DNA of 64,000 nucleotides from VXNE01 sp965217825 (GCA_965217825.1 OZ244571.1:868001-932000), one strand, 5' to 3'; positions 41,415 to 50,346 are shown, counted from the stretch's first letter. Notes: a model not told the origin generated them from the letters alone. Program-made: numbers and translations.

Positions 41415-42446
41415 ATGCTGCAACCCATGCAACTCGGATCGAATACCGGACTGCGCACGTCGCCGCTTTGCCTCGGCACGATGAACTTCGGCGAGCCGGG
41501 ACGCGGCCACCAGGGCGACTGGACGCTGGGGATCGATGACGCCCGCCCGATATTCAAGGCCGCGCTCGACAACGGCCTGTTCTACTTCGACTGCGCGGAC
41601 GTATACGGTCGCGGCGCTTGCGAACGGGTGGTAGGCAAGCTGTTGCGGGAACTCGTCGCCCGGGACGAATACGTCCTCGCCACCAAGGTGTCTATGCCCA
41701 TGGGGCGGGGCGCCAATCAGGGCGGGCTCTCGCGCAAGCACATCATGGAAGGCGTCGATGCGAGCCTTCAGCGTCTCGGTCTCGACTACGTCGACCACCT
41801 GGTCATCCACCGGCATCCCCAGGGCATTCCGGGCCACGCCCAGACCCCGGTGGAGGAGACGCTCGAAGCGTTGCACGACGTGGTCAAGGCGGGGAAGGCC
41901 CTCTATCTCGGCGCGTCGTCGATGTTCGCCTGGCAGTTCGTGGAGCTGCAGATGACCGCGCAGGCGAATGGATGGACCAGGTTCATCTCGATGCAGAACC
42001 ACTACAACCTGATCTACCGCGAGGAAGAACGGGAGATGAATCCCTACTGTGCCAGGACCGGCGTCGCCCTCACCCCCTGGTCTCCTCTGGCGCGGGGCAT
42101 TCTAGCGGGATCGTACAAGGGCGGATTCGGCGGCGGAACGACGGACCGCTCCTCGGGTCAGGACCGGATGCGTACGGAAGGCCTCTACCGGGGCGCCGCG
42201 GACTTCGCGATCGCCGAACGCGTCATGGAGGTCGCCGAAAGGTACGGGCGCGCACCGGCACAGATAGCCCTGGCCTGGTTGTTGAGCAAACCGGAAGTCA
42301 AGGCGCCCATTGTAGGCGTATCGAAGATCTCTCAACTCGAGCAGCTTGTCGCAGCGGTCGATATAGAACTGGAGGCGAGGGATATCGCCTACCTGGAGGA
42401 GTTGTACCAGCCGGTGCAGAACCTGCTCTCGCTCGGCCACTCGTAG
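41415..42446 (+). CDS. Aldo/keto reductase
   Basis: A 343-residue aldo/keto reductase of the YhdN/Tas-like type. It has FDCADVYGRG with catalytic Asp/Tyr, VLATKVSM with the Lys and VIHRHPQG with the His, plus SMQNHYNLIYRE and the C-terminal PIVGVSKISQLEQL NADP(H)-site region. ATG 41415 is set by GAGGAG six bases upstream (41403-41408). The stop codon overlaps the GTG start of tesB (TAGTG), so the two are coupled. Confidence 0.9.
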   Translation: MLQPMQLGSNTGLRTSPLCLGTMNFGEPGRGHQGDWTLGIDDARPIFKAALDNGLFYFDCADVYGRGACERVVGKLLRELVARDEYVLATKVSMPMGRGANQGGLSRKHIMEGVDASLQRLGLDYVDHLVIHRHPQGIPGHAQTPVEETLEALHDVVKAGKALYLGASSMFAWQFVELQMTAQANGWTRFISMQNHYNLIYREEEREMNPYCARTGVALTPWSPLARGILAGSYKGGFGGGTTDRSSGQDRMRTEGLYRGAADFAIAERVMEVAERYGRAPAQIALAWLLSKPEVKAPIVGVSKISQLEQLVAAVDIELEARDIAYLEELYQPVQNLLSLGHS

Positions 42447-43294
42447 TGGCGACGCGCGGCGGCGCATTCGTGCGCATGCTGGACTTGGTGGAAGCCGGTC
42501 CGGACCGCTTCACGGCGCCGGAAGCACCGGAGCGCGAAGGCCGCATGTATGGGGGGCAACTACTGGCGCAGGCTCTCTCGGCGGCCGATCGGACCGTGCC
42601 GGATGACCGTCATGCGCATTCGCTGCATGCATATTTTCTCTTGCCCGGTGATGTCTCGGCGACCGTGGATGTCCAGGTAGAGCGGGTGCGCGACGGCCGT
42701 TCTTTCAGTTCCCGCTGCGTCAGCGCCCGGCAGGGAGGCAGGGAACTGTTCCGCATGGTGGTCTCCTTTCACGTAACGGAACCAGGGGAACCGTTTGCGG
42801 CTCATCGGAAACCGGACGTGCCGCCGCCCGAGGAGATTGCCCTGACGTACGAGGCCTTCAGCCGCAGTATGGGAGCGGATCTGGAGTGGGATATCGAGTC
42901 GAGGCCGATGGATACGCGTTGTATCAACCCCCCGGTTGCTCCTCTCGGTGAACCGGTGCTGGAGGATCAGCGCATGTGGATGCGCATCGCGGAGCGGCTC
43001 CCCGCCGATTCCGGCATGCACCGGGCGGGACTTGCCTACCTGTCGGACAGCACGCTGATCGATCATGTCGTACTGCCGCATGGCCGTCGATGGCAGGAAC
43101 CAGGCTTGACCAGCGCCAGTCTCGATCACGCGATGTGGTTTCACAATCCGGTCCGAGCGGACGAGTGGCTGCTGTTCGATCAAACGGTGGAGGCCACGGG
43201 ATCTGGCCGAGGCTTCGCCACGGGACGCATTTTCGACGCCGACGGGGTTCTGGCTGCGACGTGCGCGCAGGAAGGCCTGATTCGCTGGGCTTGA
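42446..43294 (+). CDS. tesB: Acyl-CoA thioesterase II
   Basis: A 282-residue double-hotdog thioesterase. It carries GRMYGGQLLAQALSAA at the first hotdog, SLDHAMWFHNP with the catalytic Asp, the following Thr/Ser-bearing strand and the final Gln in AATCAQEGLIRWA. It releases free acid from acyl-CoA. The GTG at 42446 overlaps the aldo/keto reductase stop; a GTG at 42470 or ATG 42476 is possible. The end is convergent with another aldo/keto reductase at 43316. A decayed second copy of its 3' end occurs at 44578-44645. Confidence 0.9.
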   Translation: MATRGGAFVRMLDLVEAGPDRFTAPEAPEREGRMYGGQLLAQALSAADRTVPDDRHAHSLHAYFLLPGDVSATVDVQVERVRDGRSFSSRCVSARQGGRELFRMVVSFHVTEPGEPFAAHRKPDVPPPEEIALTYEAFSRSMGADLEWDIESRPMDTRCINPPVAPLGEPVLEDQRMWMRIAERLPADSGMHRAGLAYLSDSTLIDHVVLPHGRRWQEPGLTSASLDHAMWFHNPVRADEWLLFDQTVEATGSGRGFATGRIFDADGVLAATCAQEGLIRWA

Positions 43295-43315
43295 AGCGCG
43301 CGATCAATCGCGGAC

Positions 43316-44236
43316 TTATGGCATCACCGCATCGACGCGGCGCTTCGCTTCCGCGTAAATATCGCTCGGCAAGAGACCGTTGCTCGCGGCCGCAAGGTTG
43401 TCCTGCAGGTGCTCCATCCTGGATGTGCCGACGATGGTCGTGTGCATGTGGGGGTGGCTGATCGTGAAGCGCAGCATGAACTCCATGTTCGACATGTCCC
43501 CCCGAAGATCATCGAGACCTGCCTGGCTCCAGAGGTCCTTGCGCCGATCAAGTGCCTGGCGATGGCGGCCGGGAAGGTGGTTCACCTCGATGTTCTCGGC
43601 CGCGGGCGCGCCCCGTGCAACACCACCACGTATGATGGTGCCGGCGCCGCCGAGCGCAGCCCTGGTGATCCACTCGTCGTGCTCCGGTTCAAGGAGGGAA
43701 TGTGGAATCTGAAAGGCGTCGAAGACCCCCATGTCTATGTGGTCGATCAGGTTGGGCAGGGTGCCCGACATGCCGATGAAACGGATTTTCCCTTCCTCCC
43801 TCATCAGTTCCAGCTCCGCCACCGAGTCGTTCTCCTCCAGCACGGAACGCGACGGGCTGGCGTGAAACTGCACGAGATCCAGGTGATCGGTCCGCATGCG
43901 CACGAGGCTTTGCTCGACGCCAGCGCGCACGTTCTCCCGAGTGAATATGTGCGGTGCCCGGTGGCCCGGGTGGTTTATCGGGCAGCCGCACTTGCTGGCG
44001 AGGAAATACTCCTCGCGCCGGTGCGAGATCGCCTCGCCGATCCGAGTCTCGGACTCGCCGTAGTCCGGCGACGTGTCGATAAAGTTGATTCCGGCGTCGA
44101 GCACGGCGTTCAGCAGACTTGCGGCTGCGGCCGGCTCGATCATTACGCCGCCGCCCCGCAATTCCATTGCCCCATAACCCAGCCTGGTGACCTCGACGCC
44201 GGTTCGGCCGAGCGTCGTCGTGGGAAGATCGCTCAT
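43316..44236 (-). CDS. Aldo/keto reductase
   Basis: About 306 residues. Catalytic Asp and Tyr sit in NFIDTSPDYGESE, the Lys in FLASKCGC and a His in LVQFHASPS. The C-terminus HTTIVGTSRMEHLQDNL matches the NADP(H) region. The start at 44236 has AGGAG about 8 bases upstream; the open frame begins at 44245. It is the third family member in the window, encoded on the strand opposite to the second, convergent with tesB. Confidence 0.9.
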   Translation of the reverse strand: MSDLPTTTLGRTGVEVTRLGYGAMELRGGGVMIEPAAAASLLNAVLDAGINFIDTSPDYGESETRIGEAISHRREEYFLASKCGCPINHPGHRAPHIFTRENVRAGVEQSLVRMRTDHLDLVQFHASPSRSVLEENDSVAELELMREEGKIRFIGMSGTLPNLIDHIDMGVFDAFQIPHSLLEPEHDEWITRAALGGAGTIIRGGVARGAPAAENIEVNHLPGRHRQALDRRKDLWSQAGLDDLRGDMSNMEFMLRFTISHPHMHTTIVGTSRMEHLQDNLAAASNGLLPSDIYAEAKRRVDAVMP

Positions 44237-44351
44237 TTCGCACACTCCTGATGTAGTTCGACAGAGATTCCATCGCGCATATACAGCGCACGCGTTTAGT
44301 CTACGGCTTTAGAGGTGAGTACATCGCATTTGACGCGCAAGAAGATTCGAT

Positions 44352-44645
44352 ATGTGGATCATCGCGATCGACCCGAAGGACATCCCGCTGCACCGAGACG
44401 TTGCCTACGTCGGCAAGCCCGACGAGCTCGAGGACCTCTTGCCGCAGGCGGACGTGGTGGTTAGCTCTATGCCTATAAACGACGCGGCTATTGAGCCTCC
44501 CGATCCGTGTCCGCAGCGCCGGTCACGCCTTGCTTATTTCGCTCGAGTGGCTGCGGGGTGGTTGCTGGTCACGGGCCGCGACTACAATGCCGAAGGGCTT
44601 GTGGCTGCCACGTGTGCGCAGGAAGGCTTGAATCGCTGGACTTGA
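44352..44645 (+). pseudogene. Chimeric relic: hydroxyacid dehydrogenase piece joined to a tesB 3' end
   Basis: The open frame has two unrelated parts. Residues 1-45 (IAIDPKDIPLHRDVAYVG, then LLPQADVVVSSMPIN) look like the NAD-binding domain of a D-2-hydroxyacid dehydrogenase. The last 20 residues (NAEGLVAATCAQEGLNRWT) nearly repeat the end of TesB encoded at 42446-43294, and the DNA is similar too. The middle is out of frame for either. Neither family is complete, so this is a product of deletion or recombination and not a working enzyme. Confidence 0.7.
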
Positions 44646-44661
44646 ACGGAGGACCGTCCCG

Positions 44662-45081
44662 ATGCATGACTCGCGTTTCAGTTTCGATCACATCCACCTC
44701 ATCAGCGAAAACCCGGAGTCGGCGGCGCGCTGGTATTGCGACATCTTCGGCGCAGAGATCGCCGCCGCCTACGAGCTGAGGGACGCGCCGCAAATCAATG
44801 TGCGCGTGGGCGGGACGACCATCATCATTCGCGGCAGGCGACCCGGGGAGGATCCTTCCGAGCCTCGGCGTATGCGCCACTTCGGCGACTACTCCAGTCA
44901 CGAGGAGTGGGGCACGGACCACTTCGGCTTCAAGTTCCGCGGCGACCTCCGGGCATTTTGCGAGGAGATACGCAAGAAGGGCGCCGTGTTCTCGGTCGAG
45001 CCATGGGAATTCTCGCCAGGCGGCCTGCTTTGCTACGTCGCCGCACCGGACGGTGTAAGCATCGAGTTGGTGCAGGTCTGA
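44662..45081 (+). CDS. VOC/glyoxalase-family protein, single domain
   Basis: A 139-residue VOC protein. FDHIHLISENPESAARWYCDIF opens the fold with a His ligand, WGTDHFGFKF carries the second His, and DGVSIELVQV the C-terminal Glu. This fits a small metal-dependent lyase, isomerase or dioxygenase, or a resistance-type binding protein; the substrate is unknown. It begins 16 bases after the relic and ends just before tRNA-Val on the opposite strand. Confidence 0.85.
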   Translation: MHDSRFSFDHIHLISENPESAARWYCDIFGAEIAAAYELRDAPQINVRVGGTTIIIRGRRPGEDPSEPRRMRHFGDYSSHEEWGTDHFGFKFRGDLRAFCEEIRKKGAVFSVEPWEFSPGGLLCYVAAPDGVSIELVQV

Positions 45082-45102
45082 TGCGCGCGACCTGAAGGCA
45101 GG

Positions 45103-45180
45103 TGGTAGGCGCGATTGGATTCGAACCAACGACCCCCACCATGTCAAGGTGGTGCTCTAAACCAACTGAGCTACGCGCCT
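45103..45180 (-). tRNA. tRNA-Val (GAC)
   Basis: A 78-base tRNA on the minus strand with CCA encoded. The acceptor arm AGGCGCG pairs with CGCGCCT. The anticodon arm CACCTTGACATGGTG gives GAC. The T-arm contains GTTCGAA, and the D-loop has one extra T. The body resembles known gammaproteobacterial tRNA-Val(GAC). Confidence 0.96.
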
Positions 45181-45194
45181 GCCGTCGACGCGGT

Positions 45195-45224
45195 ACCGTA
45201 TCATTGCGCCCAAGCAGCGATCAA
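45195..45224 (-). promoter_or_regulatory. Possible promoter of tRNA-Val
   Basis: On the minus strand, TTGATC (45224-45219), 18-base spacer, TACGGT (45200-45195), 14 bases before the tRNA. The -10 box is a weak match, so this is tentative. Confidence 0.35.
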
Positions 45225-45306
45225 CAGGCGGTGAAGCGGCGTGTGCCGTTTCATCGTGTGGGAAATTGGCCCAACGTGGACACGCTTCCAGCGATCTGCG
45301 CTATTG

Positions 45307-45336
45307 TTGGTCTTGGACGCGGCAAGGCATTAGAAT
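45307..45336 (+). promoter_or_regulatory. Probable promoter of the infC operon
   Basis: TTGGTC at 45307-45312, an 18-base spacer and TAGAAT at 45331-45336, giving a leader of about 60 bases before the infC start. The tRNA-Pro promoter at 51267 has the same form (TTGGTG, 18, TAGAAT), which supports both. Confidence 0.5.
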
Positions 45337-45390
45337 CCGCATTCGCCGCGTCGTTTGGTTTCGGCCGCGAACGTGGCTACGGGTAAAAAC

Positions 45391-45406
45391 GGAGAAAGTG
45401 CCTATT
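45391..45406 (+). promoter_or_regulatory. infC ribosome binding site with AUU start codon
   Basis: GGAG at 45391-45394 is 9 bases from ATT at 45404, the usual spacing. The in-frame GTG at 45398 is only 3 bases from GGAG, too close to be used. AUU initiation lets IF3 limit its own synthesis in E. coli. Confidence 0.8.
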
Positions 45407-45949
45407 AAGAGAACAGCATCGAAGGCGCAGAAAGAGCGCGTATTGTTGAATGAGGATATACGCGCATTGCGCGTGCGCCTTGTCGGCGCCAACGGCGGGC
45501 AAGTCGGCATCGTCCCCCGGGAGGATGCGTTGAGTGAAGCGAGAACAGCGGGTTTGGACCTGGTGCTGATTGTGCCGGACGCCAATCCCCCCGTAGTCAA
45601 GATCATGGACTACGGCAAGCATCTCTTCGATCTGAAGAAGGCCAAGACCGCGCAGCGGAAAAAGCAGAAGCAGATTCAGGTCAAGGAGATGAAGTTCCGT
45701 CCGGGGACCGAGGAAGGAGACTATCAGGTAAAGCTGCGCAACTTGATGCGGTTTCTTGACGACGGCGACAAGGCCAAGGTGAGCTTGCGCTTTCGGGGAC
45801 GTGAGATGGCCCACCCGGAGATCGGCTTGGAGCTGTTGAAGCGCATCGAGAACGATCTTGAGGAGCATGGATCCGTTGAGACCGCGCCGAAGTTCGAAGG
45901 TCGCCAGATGACGATGGTATTGTCGGCGCGAAAACGAACGAAGCATTGA
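45404..45949 (+). CDS. infC: Translation initiation factor IF-3
   Basis: A 181-residue factor that binds the 30S subunit and checks start codons. The N-domain includes LLNEDIRALRVRLVG and IMDYGKHLFDLKKA; the C-domain includes IQVKEMKFRPGTEEGDYQVKL, FLDDGDKAKVSLRFRGREMAH and KFEGRQMTMVL. The start is taken as ATT at 45404 because of the ribosome site, giving MKRTASKAQKERV. thrS, which often precedes infC, is not here; tRNA-Val lies upstream on the other strand. It leads infC-rpmI-rplT-pheS-pheT-ihfA. Confidence 0.96.
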   Translation: MKRTASKAQKERVLLNEDIRALRVRLVGANGGQVGIVPREDALSEARTAGLDLVLIVPDANPPVVKIMDYGKHLFDLKKAKTAQRKKQKQIQVKEMKFRPGTEEGDYQVKLRNLMRFLDDGDKAKVSLRFRGREMAHPEIGLELLKRIENDLEEHGSVETAPKFEGRQMTMVLSARKRTKH

Positions 45950-46191
45950 CGCGCCCGCGCATCGCACGAGTACCGTCGGTGACCTTGCCTTTGGCGAGCC
46001 CGGCGGAGAGCAGCACAGCAGGAAGCGCCAGGAAGGCACCGGGAAGAGCAACCGGGTAGTCCCCGGATTCCGGCGCGCGCCCTGAGGCCTTGGGAACTTC
46101 CGACATTCGGGACGTTCCGACGTTGTGGGGCGCTTTGTATATGAGAGCAGGGCGAAGCGGCGTGTCCGCGGTTGCCAGGGATGGTTTGAAA
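45950..46191 (+). other. infC-rpmI intergenic leader
   Basis: A 242-base gap inside the operon without a supportable gene. It holds a run of short hairpins and a GGAAC/GTTCC inverted pair around the ACTTCCGACATTCGGGA segment. In E. coli the rpmI leader binds L20 for repression of rpmI-rplT; the length and structure here would allow a similar control, but no specific L20 site can be shown. Confidence 0.4.
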
Positions 46192-46392
46192 ATGTCGAAA
46201 CTCAAGACCCACCGGGGCGCCGCCAAACGATTTCGGCGCACAAGCTCCGGCTTCAAACATCGGGCCGCCAACAAGAATCACATTCTGACGAAGAAGGCGC
46301 CGAAGCGGAAACGCCAACTGCGCGGGTTCAAGGCGGTGTCCGAGGGTGACAAGCGGTCCGTGAACCGCATGTTGCCGAAGAAAGCGCGGTAG
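46192..46392 (+). CDS. rpmI: 50S ribosomal protein L35
   Basis: A 66-residue basic protein: KLKTHRGAAKRFRRTSSG, KHRAANKNHILTKKAPKRKR and a C-terminal VNRMLPKKAR, matching L35. ATG 46192 is preceded by AGGGA about 10 bases upstream; the open frame starts earlier but without similarity. rplT follows 67 bases later. Confidence 0.97.
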   Translation: MSKLKTHRGAAKRFRRTSSGFKHRAANKNHILTKKAPKRKRQLRGFKAVSEGDKRSVNRMLPKKAR

Positions 46393-46459
46393 ACCACACG
46401 CGCCGGAGCGTACGTACGGTAAGGAGCGCGCGTCGGAAGGACGCGCAACAGGAGCAAAC

Positions 46460-46819
46460 ATGCCGAGAGTCAAGCGAGGAGTAGTCGCCCGCGCGCGCCG
46501 CAAGAAGGTGCTGAAGCAGGCGAAGGGCTACTACGGCCAGCGTAGCCGCAGCTTTCGCGTTGCGAAACAAGCCGTCATCAAGGCCGGGCAGTACGCCTAT
46601 CGGGACCGACGGCAAAAGAAACGCCAATTCCGATCGCTGTGGATCATCCGCATCAATGCGCAGGCCCGCGAGCACGGCCTTACCTACGGCCGTTTCATCT
46701 CCGGACTGAAAAAGGCGGAGATCGAGTTGGACCGCAAGGTACTCGCCGATTTGGCGCTGAACGAGAAGGAAGCGTTCGGCGCATTGGCGGCGAGAGCGAA
46801 GGAGGCGTTGGCGGCCTGA
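46460..46819 (+). CDS. rplT: 50S ribosomal protein L20
   Basis: A 119-residue protein starting PRVKRGVVARARRKKVLKQAKGY, with the long basic N-terminal tail followed by the globular domain (IRINAQAREHGLTYGRFI, LNEKEAFGAL). L20 is needed early in 50S assembly and represses its own operon in E. coli. AGGAG precedes the ATG by about 7 bases. Confidence 0.98.
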   Translation: MPRVKRGVVARARRKKVLKQAKGYYGQRSRSFRVAKQAVIKAGQYAYRDRRQKKRQFRSLWIIRINAQAREHGLTYGRFISGLKKAEIELDRKVLADLALNEKEAFGALAARAKEALAA

Positions 46820-46873
46820 CGAGACGGACCGCACCCGGGGACGCGCCCGCGCAGCCCCACGGAACGAACGACC

Positions 46874-47884
46874 ATGGATGTGGATGACATCAGGGCTGAA
46901 GCCCTTAGTGCGGTCGATGCTGCCGATGATCCAGGGGCGCTGGACGAAGTCAGAGTCAGATACCTGGGGAAAAAGGGCAAGTTGACGCTGCTGGCCAGAT
47001 CCTTGCGGTACCTGGACGTGTCCGAGCGGCCGGCGGCGGGCGCGCGGAACAATGCGGCCAAAGAGGCCGTGGTGCAGGCGATCGAAGCGCGCCACGTCGC
47101 GTTGGTGGCGGAGCAACTGGCGAGAACACTCAACGAGGAAGTCGTGGATGTGACGTTGCCCGGCCGTCGCCAAGGCTGCGGTAGTTTGCATCCCGTCACG
47201 CAGACGATGCGGCGAATCGAGGACATCTTCGTCGGCGCCGGCTATGAGGTCGTGACCGGACCGGAGATTGAAGACGACTACCACAACTTCGAAGCACTCA
47301 ACCTGCCGCCGCATCATCCCGCCCGAACCATGTGGGATACCTTCTACCTGGAAGGTGGCCACGTTCTGAGAACGCACACTTCGCCCGTGCAGGTGCGCGT
47401 CATGGAAAAGACACCACCCCCTATCCGCATCATCTGTCCCGGCCGCGTGTTCCGGCGCGAGTCCGACCTCACCCATACGCCGATGTTTCATCAGGTGGAG
47501 GGATTGGTCGTGGACGAAGGCATCAGCTTCGCCGACCTGAAGGGCACGGTGGTCGGGTTCGTGCGTCGTTTCTATGACAAGGAAGTGGGGGTCCGGTTTC
47601 GACCTTCCTATTTCCCGTTTACCGAGCCTTCCGCCGAGGTCGACGCCCAGTGCGTGCACTGCGAGGGCGCGGGGTGCCGGGTTTGCAGCGGTACCGGGTG
47701 GGTCGAGGTGATGGGTTGCGGCATGGTGCATCCCAATGTGCTGACGATGTCCGGCATCGACGCCGAACGCAACACCGGGTTTGCGTTCGGCTTTGGGGCG
47801 GACCGGCTGGCTGCCTTCTATTTCGGCATTGACGATTTGCGTCTGTTTTTCGACAACGATGTTCGGTTCTTGTCGCAGTTCTAG
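46874..47884 (+). CDS. pheS: Phenylalanyl-tRNA synthetase alpha subunit
   Basis: A 336-residue class II synthetase subunit. The N-terminal coiled coil (residues 1-90) binds tRNA; then come HPVTQTMRRIEDIF (motif 1), FRRESDLTHTPMFHQVEG (motif 2) and GFAFGFGADRLAAFYFGI (motif 3). FEALNLPPHHPAR near residue 140 is typical. It works as an alpha2beta2 complex with pheT, which follows after 36 bases. Confidence 0.98.
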   Translation: MDVDDIRAEALSAVDAADDPGALDEVRVRYLGKKGKLTLLARSLRYLDVSERPAAGARNNAAKEAVVQAIEARHVALVAEQLARTLNEEVVDVTLPGRRQGCGSLHPVTQTMRRIEDIFVGAGYEVVTGPEIEDDYHNFEALNLPPHHPARTMWDTFYLEGGHVLRTHTSPVQVRVMEKTPPPIRIICPGRVFRRESDLTHTPMFHQVEGLVVDEGISFADLKGTVVGFVRRFYDKEVGVRFRPSYFPFTEPSAEVDAQCVHCEGAGCRVCSGTGWVEVMGCGMVHPNVLTMSGIDAERNTGFAFGFGADRLAAFYFGIDDLRLFFDNDVRFLSQF

Positions 47885-47920
47885 GCAGCCAGCGTTAGGC
47901 GCTTCGGAGCACTAGGCATC

Positions 47921-50287
47921 GTGCAATTCAGCGAACGTTGGCTACGCGAATGGGTCGATCCGGATGTCGATACCGAGACGCTTTGCGAGCAGCTCACCGG
48001 CGCTGGTCTCGAAGTCGACGGAACGGCGGAAGCGGCGGCGTTCAGCGGCGTGGTGGTGGGAGAGGTGCTTGCAGTCGCACCCCATCCGAACGCGGACAAG
48101 CTCTATGTGTGCACGGTCGCAGATGGGTCGGATTCGCACCAGGTAGTTTGCGGGGCGCCAAACGCTCGCGCCGGCATGAAGTCCCCGTTTGCCCGCATTG
48201 GCGCGGTGTTGCCCGGGGTCGAGGTGCGCTCCCGTGACTTTCGGGGCGTCGAATCGAGCGGCATGTTGTGCTCCCTGTCGGAACTCGGATTGGGAGACGA
48301 GGCCGATGGCATCCTCGAGTTGCCGGCCACCTTCGTCGCGGGTACTGATTTGCGCCAAGCGCTGGCGCTTGATGATTGCTGCATAACGTTGGACCTGACG
48401 CCGAATCGCGGCGACTGCCTGTCGCTCAAGGGGGTCTCCAGGGAAGTTGGCGTACTCAACGACCTGCCCGTCCGGGTGCCCGGCTGTGCGCCGGTCCCCG
48501 CCCAAATCGACGACCGGCTTCCGGTTGAGATAGTCGCCGGGGACGGTTGTCCCCGCTACCTGGGCCGCGTGGTGCGGAGCGTCGACACCGGGCGATCGAC
48601 ACCATTGTGGATGACAGAGCGCTTGCGGCGCTCGGGGCTCCGGTCCATTGATCCGGTGGTGGACGTCACGAACTACGTCATGCTCGAACTCGGTCAGCCG
48701 TTGCACGCGTTCGATCTGCACATGCTGCACGACCGCATCATTGTCCGTATGGCGGAAGAGAACGAGCGGTTCACCTTGCTGGACGGAAGCCAGGTCAGCC
48801 TCGATGACGAGACCTTGCTGATTGCGGACGCGCGCGGGCCTGTCGCCATGGCAGGCGTCATGGGCGGCGATCGTTCGGCCGTGAGCAGGTCGACCCGAGA
48901 CATATTTCTCGAATGCGCGTTCTTTGCGCCGCTCAAGATCATGGGCACGGCGCGTCGCTACGGCATGCAGACCGATGCGTCGCAGCGGTTTGAACGCGGT
49001 GTCGACCATGCGCTTCAGGAGGCGGCGATCGAGCGCGCGACGCGGCTCCTGCTCGATATTGCTGGCGGGTGCCCGGGTCCGACGGTGGCGACCGAGAGCG
49101 CCGCGGATGTGCCGCAACCGGCGAGGGTATGGCTACGCCGTTCGCGTCTCGACCTGTTGGTGGGGGAGGCCGTTCCCGAAACCGAGGTCGACCGGATCTT
49201 TGAACGCCTCGAGTTTTCCCCACAGAAGATCGACCGGGACGGGCAGGCTGGATGGGAGGTGACCGCGCCCAGCCATCGCTTCGACATCGCCATCGAAGAA
49301 GATCTCGTCGAAGAGGTCTGCCGCGTGCATGGCTACAACCGGGTGGCCGACAGCTATCCGTTTGCCGAGATTTCGCCCAGGGCCATTCCCCGCAACTTCG
49401 CGGGGGCCAGGCCGATATGCGATGCCCTGGTCGCCCTCGGCTATCGAGAGTCCATCACTTACAGCTTCGTGGCGCCCGAGCGAATGCGGTTGCTGGACCC
49501 CGCGCATTCGCCTGTGCGCATTGCCAACCCGATGTCGCGGGATCAATCCGTCATGCGCACAAACCTGCTCCCGGGGCTTGTTGGCGCGTTGCAGACAAAC
49601 CTGGCCAGGCAGCAACGCCGCATCCGGTTGTTCGAGTATGGACAGTGCTTCCCGAGCGGCAGGACGGAGGAAGTCTTCCGCGTCGGTGGCGTTGCATGTG
49701 GGGGGCGCGCGCCCGAATCGTGGTCGGCGTCATCCGACCAGGTGGACTTTTTCGACGTGAAGGGAGATGTGGAGCGATTGTTGGCGATTGGTGGCCGCCC
49801 GCATGCCTTCAAGCCCGCCGCCGATCCGATACTACATCCGGGCCAGTCCGCCGTGGTGTTGTCCGAGGAGCAAGTCATCGGTCGTCTCGGGCGACTGCAT
49901 CCCGAGATAGAGGAATCGCTGGACGTTGGCGTTCAGGTGTTTGTGTTCGAACTTCACGCCCACGCTTTAGTCGAACAGCGGGAACGCCCGCACAAGGGCA
50001 TCTCGCGATTCCCCAGTGTTCGCCGCGATTTGGCGGTGGTCGTCGACAAGGCGGTTTCCGCGCGCGCCGTGGAATCGGCCGTGCGCGAAGTCCTCGGCAG
50101 CATCCTGACCGAGTTCACGGTATTCGATGTGTATGATGGTGAACGCATTGATTCCAATAAAAAAAGTCTCGGCATCGGGTTGACGTTGCAACACGCATCG
50201 CGCACTCTTGTCGATGACGAAACCAATGCGTTTATCGACGCCACCGTTAGCTGCCTGGCGGCGAGATTCGGTGCGCGTCTGCGCTGA
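47921..50287 (+). CDS. pheT: Phenylalanyl-tRNA synthetase beta subunit
   Basis: A 788-residue subunit. The order is: EMAP/OB-type tRNA-binding domain near 40-145 (VVVGEVLAVAPHPNADKL), the B3/B4 editing region near 210-380 (PVVDVTNYVMLELGQPLHAFD), the B5 domain, the catalytic-like core near 470-670 and the FDX anticodon-binding domain at the end (YDGERIDSNKKSLGIGLTLQ). The start is GTG at 47921. ihfA follows closely. Confidence 0.98.
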   Translation: MQFSERWLREWVDPDVDTETLCEQLTGAGLEVDGTAEAAAFSGVVVGEVLAVAPHPNADKLYVCTVADGSDSHQVVCGAPNARAGMKSPFARIGAVLPGVEVRSRDFRGVESSGMLCSLSELGLGDEADGILELPATFVAGTDLRQALALDDCCITLDLTPNRGDCLSLKGVSREVGVLNDLPVRVPGCAPVPAQIDDRLPVEIVAGDGCPRYLGRVVRSVDTGRSTPLWMTERLRRSGLRSIDPVVDVTNYVMLELGQPLHAFDLHMLHDRIIVRMAEENERFTLLDGSQVSLDDETLLIADARGPVAMAGVMGGDRSAVSRSTRDIFLECAFFAPLKIMGTARRYGMQTDASQRFERGVDHALQEAAIERATRLLLDIAGGCPGPTVATESAADVPQPARVWLRRSRLDLLVGEAVPETEVDRIFERLEFSPQKIDRDGQAGWEVTAPSHRFDIAIEEDLVEEVCRVHGYNRVADSYPFAEISPRAIPRNFAGARPICDALVALGYRESITYSFVAPERMRLLDPAHSPVRIANPMSRDQSVMRTNLLPGLVGALQTNLARQQRRIRLFEYGQCFPSGRTEEVFRVGGVACGGRAPESWSASSDQVDFFDVKGDVERLLAIGGRPHAFKPAADPILHPGQSAVVLSEEQVIGRLGRLHPEIEESLDVGVQVFVFELHAHALVEQRERPHKGISRFPSVRRDLAVVVDKAVSARAVESAVREVLGSILTEFTVFDVYDGERIDSNKKSLGIGLTLQHASRTLVDDETNAFIDATVSCLAARFGARLR

Positions 50288-50346
50288 ACATTGGCATGGC
50301 CACGAGCAAGCCCACAGAAACAATGATAGAAACAAGGATGGACGCA

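Noticed and set aside
41618..42445. Long N-terminal extension of the tesB frame
   Set aside because: It overlaps the aldo/keto reductase in another frame, while tesB similarity starts at 42446.
46328..49117. Long minus-strand frames opposite rplT, pheS and pheT
   Set aside because: Shadow frames of conserved translation genes without independent support.
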